DNA of 64,000 nucleotides, taken from the NCBI GenBank assembly GCA_001695595.3, contig MBPM02000045.1:310001-374000 (forward strand), read 5' to 3'. The DNA is from Plasmopara viticola. Its lineage: Eukaryota; Oomycota; Peronosporomycetes; Peronosporales; Peronosporaceae. The notes under the pieces were generated by a model. The model was not told the origin of the DNA. It was given only the letters and a program-made list of their open reading frames with translations, and did not search any database. Shown here piece after piece: positions 56,201-64,000 of the stretch (the stretch's first letter is position 1; every line of letters starts with the position of its first letter). The position numbers were made by a program, and so were the translations under genes.

Positions 56201-57880
56201 ATCTAGGGGAATAGAATACCAGATCCTTGATACCTTTCATGATATGTACGCTAAGCCGCATTGGAAATCTGCCAATGAGACTAATCCAACGCATCTTTGT
56301 CCGAACGAAAATTTGATTTTTTAATCCTTAAGAGAGGCTTGCATCTAAAACCATACCTAGTCTAGGTGTTTTTATTTGGCCAAGGGCTCAGTGGCTTTGG
56401 GTAGTTTGAGGCTCGGTGAATCTGAAGCCCCAGACAGTGCCTCACACCGGGGCACACCTTCCGCGACACAGCTCAAGATGAGCTGACATCTATTCATAAG
56501 GTTAAGTTCTGTTTTGGTAATGACGAGGTCGTTTATGATAGCCAAACGTTGATTTCGAATCGCGCCTTCATTTCGTTTTAGTGGTGATAATCTACACGAT
56601 TCTGGTGATATCTTATTACCTTCCTGGAGACCTATTCTTTTAGCTTAGGGAACTTAGTGGCCCACAGCTGGTGGTGCAATGCTGTTGTCCGCCGATGAAG
56701 CAAGGCTTTCTGCAATTAGAGGGACATTATAAGCACCATTGCAAACCAGTGCTACTAGCGGGGCTTGCTACCCGCTAAAGAAAACTTTCCAGACGCCGTC
56801 ACGTCTACCTTTGAAAGAACAGCAGCACCTCAAGGCTCTCCTATATTGACGTTGAGGTTTTAAAGGCCTAGATTTTTTCCTAAACAAATTATACTTAAAC
56901 AATGGTGGGAACAAAACACAGTAAAGCCTTGTTATGGAACGGGGAAGCTGGTTTCATACACTTCAATTTACAATTTAGAGCTCGAGCTTTTTTGTCTACA
57001 GCGTGCACAGGACCAAGTCGCACTCGTTCTCGTCAAAGACGAGAAGTACCTTCGTACTATTGAAGTCCTCAACTCTTATAGCCAGATCTTTTCAAGCTTT
57101 AAGACTGTTGACAGGCGTCTCGTCACCCGAAACGGACTTGCTTCTGCGGCTTCCTCCACATGAATTGCTTAACGTATCTTATCTGACCTCCATCTTTGTT
57201 GGCAACCAAAAGTTCGCAATTCACTATGACACGTGTGCATACAGCCAGTTGTTTAATACTGCTTGTATCCTTTTAAAGAGCTGTCCAATGGTTAAATGCT
57301 AATTTCCTATTGTGTGTACCAACCTTGCGCACATCATGAGAATTTGATCCTTCTCGAGTAGGCTGTTCTGCCCCGCCCCTACAACTAACCAGTATTTCTT
57401 TGGCTCTGAGGACAAAGAATCTGACAGCAACCTCCATAGCCCTTAAATAAGCCAAGCGACTTCTTTACCCGTGTTTATTGCAGATAATGAAGTGAGTGTT
57501 GCTTTACTCGGAAACACTTACAATCACCACGCTGAATTTTGTACGAGAGCCCACTCTTATTGACGACGAGGAGCTGCCTTCCAACGGTATTTAAAGGATC
57601 AAGTCTGTGGTGGCTTTCTTTTTCTCGATCCCTTATTGTCACTTTCTGCGCTCGTCTATGAGCACAAAAACCTTTGTTATTTATAGAAAATGGCACTCGA
57701 AGGCCGTCAACTCGTTTGGCTCATAAATACATATATAATTCGCGCCTACATTGCTTGCAAATACGGTAACGGGAATTCTCATAGATGTTCAAGCCAATCG
57801 GATGGAACATTTCTTCTAAAGCTCCTTAGTAAGCTCCCTGGTCACAAAGCCCTCAGATACGCACAGAAATATGTTAAGTA
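53239..57880 (-). mobile_element. Ty3/gypsy retrotransposon relic D, inverted to C
   Basis: The minus strand repeats relic C. Integrase segments are nearly identical (53805-53510 against 51159-51450). The 56100-56640 and 50040-50500 blocks are also nearly identical. Outside about 56750 the similarity becomes loose but continues through the protease region (about 56985) and on to 57430 (relative at 49130). Relative to C it has 1.64 kb extra at 54169-55805. Confidence 0.75.
54169..55805. other. 1.64-kb segment present in relic D but not in relic C
   Basis: At its borders the minus strand reads GTGCCACAC and ACACGCTTCGCG, whereas relic C has GTGCCACACGCTTTTGCG. The shared ACAC means either insertion with a 4-bp duplication or deletion from C by microhomology. 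No terminal inverted repeats were seen, and the minus-strand reading continues across the border as RKVCGCSATHGTKCTC, which favours deletion from C. No domain was recognised inside. Confidence 0.55.
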
Positions 57881-57889
57881 ATATACTGT

Positions 57890-58711
57890 TTACTATCCTT
57901 GGTTAAATTTGTGCAATATGCTTTGGTCTTTTATCGGTATATTCAATAAAATTTCGTTTTGTGGATTCTTGATGAGCGACTAGGATAGCCACCATTATCG
58001 CTTTTACATCACCTTAGAGTGTTGATCGGTCGCCGTGCGAAAAAATCGCGATGCGAGGGGGATTTAAATGGACGTGTATTTATAAAACCTTATGATAGAT
58101 AGCACAGTAAAAACTAGTAGCGATGCAGGCGTTTTTAGACGGTCAATAAAGGAGTATCACCTAAATCATGTGGCGAAATGGGAATAAATACATATCCACG
58201 GTGCACTGCACTCTAGCTTTTATATAATTGGTCGGTAGACGCGCCGCGTCGGCGCCATCACTGTTCGCTTCGTTCGCAACATGAACATAATGGCTCCAAT
58301 TGCACAATGCTCAACACGCTGAGGAACTCGCCACATAGTTCGCTCCCGATAGAAGCTTTGCGATTTCAGTTTGCCGCGACCGTTGCTGCATTTATCTCTC
58401 ATTCACTATTGACAAGATATCTGGTTTTGATCTTTCATTGTAATCTTAGGGTTTGACAGCAGCTTTGAAATGCAAAAAAGAAGTCTGACGACTAGGCCTT
58501 CCACGCTCGAGGCCTGGTACATGGGGTTACAATTGCAGTACACATTGGCACTGCTTTGTTGTGATAAAGACCCTGTGGTTTGATGACGGCTGCAAAACTC
58601 ACGTACGGACGCCATAATGTGAGGAAAGTATTGGCTTACAGTATAGCACATAAAACTTGGTGCATTTTGAGCAATTAAATTGCAGAAAGATACTTTAGCC
58701 AATAATTTAAG
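57890..58711 (+). repeat. Inverted effector 5' flank (copy 6, distal)
   Basis: Complementary to the 41280-42170 type flank and parallel to 42300-42900. Landmarks are the block with GGTGCACTGCACTCTAGC near 58200 and GACGCCATAATGTGAGGAA near 58608. It is upstream of the plus-strand remnant at 59357. Confidence 0.6.
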
Positions 58712-58721
58712 ACAGATAGCT
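58712..58721. repeat. Target-site duplication (left), 10 bp
   Basis: ACAGATAGCT recurs at 59030-59039 around the SINE-like element. Confidence 0.75.
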
Positions 58722-59029
58722 GACGCCCTCCTTCCAAGCGCGGGGGCTAAATGCTCGCGCGCTTCGGGCAGGTGCTCTCGGGCATCTGCAGGTCTCCAAC
58801 GAGTCTCACCCTCGACGCGACGGTCTTCAGCATCGGGCGCCACCTGGGCTCTTACCAAGTCAGAGCTAAACACAATAATGGAAGACCCTCACGACCTCGG
58901 TGCTGGCTGCACTGCCCGCCGAACGAGACCCGACGTATGCGGACACCACTCTATGCCGTGGACTAGCCAGACTGAGCCTAGCATGTGCATAACTTGGCAA
59001 CGCGAAAACGTAATACATTACATTACATT
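58722..59029 (+). mobile_element. SINE-like short retroposon
   Basis: This 308-bp insertion lies in an effector 5' flank between 10-bp direct repeats. The uninterrupted site at 42970-42995 has the flanking sequence without it. Its 3' end is a short-unit tail (CATTACATTACATT), as in many SINEs. It has no coding capacity. Clear Pol III A and B boxes were not found, so the class is inferred from the tail, size and target duplication. Confidence 0.72.
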
Positions 59030-59039
59030 ACAGATAGCT
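59030..59039. repeat. Target-site duplication (right), 10 bp
   Basis: Second copy of ACAGATAGCT. Confidence 0.75.
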
Positions 59040-59356
59040 CAGCAGCTTATTGTTGCATACAACACAGTACATCAGAGAGTACGCCTTCGATCTTTATTGT
59101 AGTCTATAAAAATTCTCGTCTTTACTCATACAAGCCCTTAATTAATAACAGAAGCTGGTTAATTTGAGGCATCATAATGTTGCTTGTGCTGTTTTTAAAT
59201 GTTAAAATTGCGCTTCTTATATAAGTCATACTATACACAAATATATCAGGGAAAAAAAATCTTGGACTCACCTTGAGATCTTGAAGTGTCAATTGCGCCG
59301 TATAGCTCGATAGTGATTCGAAGGTCTTGTCATTATCAAATAATCCTTCAAAGGCA
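59040..59356 (+). repeat. Inverted effector 5' flank (copy 6, proximal)
   Basis: CAGCAGCTTATTGTTGCATA at 59041 onward matches 43003 onward, and the block before the start codon (AATAATCCTTCAAAGGCAATG) matches that of 43385. No separate gene was seen. Confidence 0.6.
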
Positions 59357-59974
59357 ATGCTCGAGCCTATAACTCTGCGCCGATAAATGTTGCTATCGAC
59401 TTTCACACTAGTGGCAAGTACGAAGGCCATGAGGCCATGATAGCAATGGATGACCAAGCTCAGAGTCACATGAGGAGCTTGTCAGCAGAAAAGACTCGAA
59501 GTGACTGTTTTGAGGAAATGGTTTTGAACACGTCCATCGCAAAGGGTGTATTGAAGTTGGAGAATTTGTCGTCAAGTCTGCGTTTAAGGCTCTCTCCTGA
59601 AAAGAAAAAGTGATCAACAGCTCCCAAGTGAGATGTATCAAGAGTGGGCTGGACGTGTCCTTGGCGCCTACGAAGACTCTGCAGAGGCTTATCAGGCCTT
59701 GTTCCACGAGCTGAAAAAGCACTTTAACGACTATGACCTGGCTACATTTGTACTTGGTGGTTTGGTATCCCAGAAGACAGAAACTGTAGCGAATAGATAT
59801 TACAACCTTCAAATGGACGATTGAGAAAAAATAGTAGGGAGCGCTTGATTTTTAGTGCCTTGGAACTTGATATTAGCAAAGGCAACTTTTTTAAGAACCC
59901 GCTTTTCAGAATCATGACTCGTTCGCTCGTCAGCAGCCACGAGAAGATGTATCAAACGAGCAGCCGATTGATCG
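59357..59974 (+). pseudogene. Effector remnant, 5' third, plus strand
   Basis: The ATG at 59357 is followed at codon 10 by TAA. The signal-peptide and leader region is recognisable (STFTLVASTKAM, then a shift, then HMRSL in another frame). A better kept stretch, YQEWAGRVLGAYEDSAEAYQ to NRYYNLQMDD (59633-59821), corresponds to the first module and ends in TGA. Further homology runs through FFKNPLF to a block encoding EDVSNEQPI at about 59948-59974. There it meets the 3' part of an opposite-strand remnant. Confidence 0.82.
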
Positions 59975-61078
59975 TCAGACAAATGTTTACGCAATGCCAC
60001 AAGTAATTTAGCATTTGTAGCATGACGTCGCGATGCAAAGGCAAGCCACGTCAATAAGAGTGCGCTCTCCACACTGTCCTCACCTTCATTCGTGCTAGTT
60101 CGAACCCAAAAAGGTTAAGCACATCGCTTGCCGTCTTTACTTCCCCCCTCCAGTACATAAACAGCTTTTCTAAGGCTTTTGTAGCAAATACACGCGTGCT
60201 CTCGTCTTCTTGCGCTGCCGTTATGACGTTAGCAAGGGCCTTGTCTCAAAGCCACGTTGGGCCCACAAGTTGTTTACCAAGCCGGTCACCAATTCCTCGT
60301 AATCGTCTTTCGTTAACGACCCTTTAGCGTAAGAAAGCCAGATGCTAACAGCTGAAGAGATCACAAAGGCATCATAATTGAATTTAGACTTCACGTCCAA
60401 CGCCTCACTCGTGGAGACAACATTCGTAGCTCCAAGCATTTCAGCTAAGAGAGCATCGTATGTTGACTGCTCGTCTAATTATCTTTTTGTGGAAGCTGAC
60501 GAGCAAACGAGACGTGTCTTCAAGAGCGGGTGCTTGGAAACGGTGCCTGATACCGAACGCAAAGGCACTGAAAACATCAAGCACTTTCTTATTTTCTATC
60601 CAATCTTTTATCTGAAGGTTGTAATATCTAACGGCTACATACTCTATCTTCTGGGATGCCAGACCATCGAGTTCAAATGTAGCCAGCTCATAGTCACTTA
60701 AGTGTTTTTCGGCTTGTAGAACAAGACCATATAAGTAAGTCTCTGCAGAGTTTTTGAAGGCCCCACGGACACCTCTAGCCCACCTTTGATACTGCTTACT
60801 TGCGAGTAATTTCTTCTTCACAGATTCCACGTAAAAGTTTTAGAAAGAGCTGTCGATCATTTTCTCTTTGTCAGGAGAGAGCCTCAAGCGCAGGCTTGGT
60901 GCCAACTTCTCTACTTCTTATGCAACCTTTTCGCCGAAGATATTTTACGTCCTTTTCTCATGGCGTTCAGCGCGAGTATCCACTGCTGACAAGCTTCTCA
61001 TTAGACTCTGGGCTTGGGCCTCCACCGCTATCATGGCCCTCGTACATTCCATGGGTGTGCAAGCTGATAAATTAATTT
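59975..61078 (-). pseudogene. Effector remnant, minus strand, many lesions
   Basis: It begins within a decayed signal peptide at about 61078. It then has MRSLS, an EKR in place of EER, LAPSLRLRLSPDKEKM, a stop, and VESVKKKLLASKQYQRWARG to NLQIKDWIENKKVLDVFSA (60830-60560). A damaged middle follows, then SAVSIWLSYAKGSL (about 60350) and LLLTWLAFASRRHATNAKLL (about 60060-60000). It stops within the third module at about 59975. There are several shifts and stops, so no product is expected. Confidence 0.82.
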
Positions 61079-61564
61079 GTAATATTTGATCGCTACAGCT
61101 GCTGTCTCTTGAGATTCCAGACCATCAAGTACAAATGTAGCCAGCTCATCGTCACTAAAGTGTTTTTTGAGCTCGTGGAATAAGGCCATATAAGCCGTTG
61201 CTGAGTCTTCGTAGGCGCCAAGGACACGTCCAGCCCACTCTTGATACATCTCACTTGCGAACAGATTCCCCTCCGCAGATTTTACGTTCAACTCCTCGAA
61301 TAACTCGTTGATCACTTTCTCTTTGTCAGAAGCGAGCTTTAAATGCAGACTTGACGACAATTCCTTTAACTGCAATGCAACCTTTGCGATGAGCGTAACC
61401 AAGAACCTTTCCTCATAGCGGTCAGAGCGAGTATTCTCTGCTGACAAGCTCCTTATGTGACTCTGGGCTTGAGCATCCGCCGCCGCTATCATGGTCTTGG
61501 TACTTGCCACGAGTGTAAAACCCAATAGCAACATGAAATGTCGCAGAAGCTTAGGCTTGGACAT
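61079..61564 (-). pseudogene. Effector remnant with good leader, cut after first module
   Basis: The ATG at 61564 opens a clean frame with a signal peptide (LLRHFMLLLGFTLVAS), RSLS and YEER. The start of the body follows: LASDKEKVINELFEEL, FASEMYQEWAGRVLGAYED and ELATFVLDGLESQETAAVAI to KYYKL. At about 61079 it runs directly into the decayed signal-peptide region of the next remnant in the same direction and ends ten codons later. The result is a head-to-tail junction. It could still encode a secreted protein of 177 residues with one helical module, so it may not be silent. Confidence 0.82.
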
Positions 61565-61591
61565 CGCGTCAAAAGGATTATTTGATAATGA

Positions 61592-62104
61592 CAAGTTACG
61601 AAGGGGCTTTTGCGAACTTCGAAGCTATACGGTGCAATAGACATGTCGAGACCATAAGCCATAAGTTGGATTTGAAGCTCTAATATGTTTGTGTATAGTA
61701 TGACTTATCGACGTAAGGCAATTCTCTGTGGAATGACAAATAGTAAAATTCTGTGCTAGCGTTGCCCAAGCATTCTAAAAACAACACAAGCAACAGAAAG
61801 TAACATGATGATGCCTTGATTAATCAGTTTCTGAAGTAGTGGAACTACAATAAAGATTGAGGGCGTACTATCTGATGTACTGTGTAATTTGCAAAAATAA
61901 GCTGCTGAGCGATCAACCATCCAGAGCATTTGAATGATGGGCTTTGCTATTTTCAATCTACAAGTCTAATATGCACCAAGGTTTAGATGCTGTACGGTAG
62001 GCAAATACCTGCAAGGCGTCCGTGCGAGTGCCTTGCAGGCATCATCAAATTATACGGACTTAAACATACCAAAGCAGTGCCAATGTATAATGCATCTGTA
62101 ATTT
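61592..62104 (-). repeat. Shared 5' flank of effector unit (copy 7, proximal)
   Basis: It matches 40692-41240: TATACGGTGCAATAGACATG near 61628 and AAGCAGTGCCAATGTATAAT near 62073. The flank is interrupted at about 62105 by the inverted-repeat segment and resumes near 63290. Confidence 0.55.
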
Positions 62105-62105
62105 A

Positions 62106-62231
62106 CTATTCATCATCAATGCACAGGAGTGTACTGATTGTAACATGTGTATTCCACACGTTCCTTTCCAACTTGATTTTCGCACCAAGGAAGAAGCAGA
62201 GAAAAAGAAGGCGACGACTGAGGTGAAGCAT
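62106..62231 (-). CDS. Short ORF with signal-peptide-like start (left arm)
   Basis: This 41-codon frame starts at an ATG at 62231 and begins MLHLSRRLLFLCFFLGA, a typical cleavable signal peptide, then KIKLERNV. The tail is short and unknown. It lies in the left arm of an inverted repeat; a sister start is on the plus strand at 63021. Confidence 0.35.
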   Translation of the reverse strand: MLHLSRRLLFLCFFLGAKIKLERNVWNTHVTISTLLCIDDE

Positions 62232-62255
62232 ATGATTTCGGTGCCGGCGAATGGC
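62150..62255 (+). repeat. Inverted repeat arm (left) of the 62-63 kb segment
   Basis: CACGTTCCTTTCCAACTT and CCAAGGAAGAAGCAGAG to GACTGAGGTG recur inverted at about 63015-63135. The left arm lacks about 45 bases present in the right arm. Confidence 0.8.
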
Positions 62256-62374
62256 GAATGGCGAGAAACAACTATCTAATCCTGCTTGACCTCGACTACA
62301 TGTAGATGCGTCAAGAATTCGATGAGAACGAAGCAATAGGCACCTGCGCGAGTTAAAGAAACAGCGCATCGGAC

Positions 62375-62930
62375 CCGCACTTTTTTCTTGTAAATGCCGC
62401 GAAGCTAACGCAGTCGTTGATCGGATTGAGTGACAAGCAGCGCCAAGTTCTTGAGGGAGAACTTATTCGAACTGACGAAGATCCCTTTTAGGTCCACCGC
62501 TCTAATCCGAATTGGCAAGGTCAAGTTGCCGTCGGTACAGTTTGTGACGCGATAGCAACATTTGGAATGAAGGGTGGCGCACGTCGAGACAGCAGTGAAG
62601 GTTGCCACAGATGGATCTTTCACTTCGACCATTATCAAGACATTCGACAATGCAAAACTGCAACCAAATTAGTATACCGTGAAGTGTTTGCATCCACTCC
62701 AGATGCGGTCGCTGACGCTATGGCCGCCGGTGTGGCCGCCGGCGCGGCAGCCACCGGTGTCAGAGCAAATCTTCGTGCAGACCCGCTGTCGTCATCAATA
62801 AGATCGCTATTCGTCAAGATGATGCAGAAATTCTCGAGCTTTTTTACCTGTAGCTCTCAATATCAAGTAACGTATTCTAATTGCGAGCGGCAGCGGTGGC
62901 AAACTTTTGTCTTAAGGCATCAACAATAAA
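62375..62930 (+). pseudogene. Decayed gene of unknown family between the arms
   Basis: Two plus-strand frames give protein-like stretches that join with a shift: LVNAAKLTQSLIGLSDKQRQ to ELIRTDEDPF (about 62391-62490), and FRSTALIRIGKVKLPSVQFV then, after stops, HVETAVKVATDGSFTSTIIK (about 62488-62640). A later alanine-rich stretch (DAVADAMAAGVAAGAAATGV) lies at 62705-62765. No known domain was recognised. The minus strand is also partly open, so even the strand is not certain. Confidence 0.35.
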
Positions 62931-63014
62931 TTCATGAGATGCCACCATGAGATCCTTGGACTAATGATCCGATTGGACAAAAAATAATCATATATTCATG
63001 AGATGCTGCACCGA

Positions 63015-63135
63015 AATCTAATGCGTCACCTCAGTCGTCGCCTTCTTCTTCTCTGCTTCTTCCTTGGAGCCATTGCGGTGAATGACCAAGCAAATGGAAG
63101 AGAGTAATAAGTTGGAAAGGAACGTGTTGAATTCA
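63015..63135 (-). repeat. Inverted repeat arm (right) of the 62-63 kb segment
   Basis: Complement of 62150-62255, with an additional short segment in the middle that the left arm lacks. Confidence 0.8.
63021..63107 (+). CDS. Short ORF with signal-peptide start (right arm)
   Basis: The 28-codon frame begins MRHLSRRLLLLCFFLGAIAV, a textbook signal peptide with a small-residue cleavage site, followed by NDQANGRE and two stops. It is probably the 5' fragment of a secreted-protein gene whose body has been lost. Confidence 0.4.
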   Translation: MRHLSRRLLLLCFFLGAIAVNDQANGRE

Positions 63136-63289
63136 TATGTTTAAATCAGTACCTCCTCGTCCGCTCAACCCGTGCAAAAAATAGTATCCTGATTGCCCTA
63201 GACACCCTTAGAGACAGCGATTATGTGCTGTATAGTACATCATCGTTCTGTATAGTACTAAACAGTACATCATCTATATAGCACCTGTA

Positions 63290-64000
63290 CGAAAGAGCTG
63301 TAAAGTCGTTAGTCTTTTTTTTGCTGCTGACAAACCATAAAATTACATATCTCAAAGTCAGATAGCTTATTGATAGAGGATCCACATATTGAGAGATACA
63401 TTCAGAAATAACAGTCGCTGCAAACTAAAGTCGCCTTGGCAATTTCGAGAGCAAACTATGTGGCGAACTCTTCGGCGTGCTGAGCATTGTGCGTTTAGTA
63501 CCAATATATACATTTTGTGAACGAAGCGAACAGTGATGATGCCGACACGGCACTACTACTGATCAATCATTTTAAAGCTGAGATGCAGTACACCGTGCGG
63601 TGTATTTACTAGCACGGCTAGCTCAATACATAATTTAGATGATACGACTTTGATGACAGTCTTAAAAGCGCCCACATCGTTACACGTTCTAATAGATACA
63701 TGTCCACTTCAAAACCTCCTCGCGTCGCGGCTTTTACTTTACATATTTTCGCACGGCAATAGCAACACGTAATTTAAATAAGTCACGAACTGATCACATT
63801 GGTCAATTATAATAATACAAGCACTAATGCTCTGTCGCGAATGATTGCAGCACGTGATTTTTTAAAAGTTGTTTCGCTGCTTCGCGACAACACGCCGAGT
63901 GGCCTCCTTGATGCGGCTGCTACCTTAATCGTACGGCATTCTCGATTAAGGACAGAGAGCATGCTTCAGCACGGGACAGAAATATCTTGTAAAAACTTAG
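63290..64000 (-). repeat. Shared 5' flank of effector unit (copy 7, distal)
   Basis: It matches 41380-42170 and 7680-8420. Landmarks are the AGTCAGATAGCTTATTGATAG block near 63357, AGCGAACAGTGATGATGCCG near 63526 and the block at 63850-63965. The window ends inside it. Confidence 0.55.

Noticed and set aside
1..64000. tRNA, rRNA and CRISPR arrays
   Set aside because: No cloverleaf with a recognisable T-loop block, no rRNA core segments and no regularly spaced short repeats were seen; the repeats are transposon or effector-unit copies.

Overview
The window looks like a gene-poor, transposon-rich stretch of an oomycete nuclear genome, most likely a Peronosporales plant pathogen (Phytophthora or downy mildew). 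The basis is a family of secreted proteins with an N-terminal signal peptide, an EER-type motif and repeated WY/LWY helical modules, an effector architecture known only from oomycetes, plus initiator-like promoter elements of the oomycete type. No housekeeping gene, rRNA, tRNA or CRISPR array was recognised.

There are nine effector loci. Two are open: a 530-residue WY protein at 39071-40663 and a more divergent 677-residue WY protein at 20938-22971, both on the minus strand. Two near-complete relatives are each broken by one frameshift (5372-7026 and 28487-30072). Five are truncated or fused remnants (43385-44410 and 59357-61564). Except for the 20.9 kb gene, all share one N-terminal leader in which RSLS or KSLS stands where RxLR would be expected.

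The effectors sit in a repeating unit: unknown repeat family (R2), shared 3' flank of about 2 kb, effector, shared 5' flank of about 1.5 kb, Ty3/gypsy relic. Units can be followed at about 1.4-12 kb, 23-31 kb, 35-42 kb and 44-64 kb. Some are inverted: the 39-44 kb region holds a divergent effector pair, and two gypsy copies at 48-58 kb form a large inverted repeat whose outer sides carry effector remnants.

The repeated flanks are natural insertion traps. A hAT element with a perfect 8-bp target duplication lies in one 3' flank (23943-26617). A Mutator-like relic (30968-33016), a SINE-like retroposon with a 10-bp target duplication (58722-59029), a second partial copy of that retroposon that has replaced a proximal promoter (30111-30392), and a 2.8-kb element with a 9-bp target duplication (44550-47367) lie in 5' flanks. 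The last has termini like those of the Mutator-like relic and carries a decayed PDZ-PDZ-PH-like host gene: it looks like a Pack-MULE. Between 15.2 and 20.9 kb almost nothing is recognisable. All homologies were judged by eye, so boundaries given as approximate should be refined by alignment.
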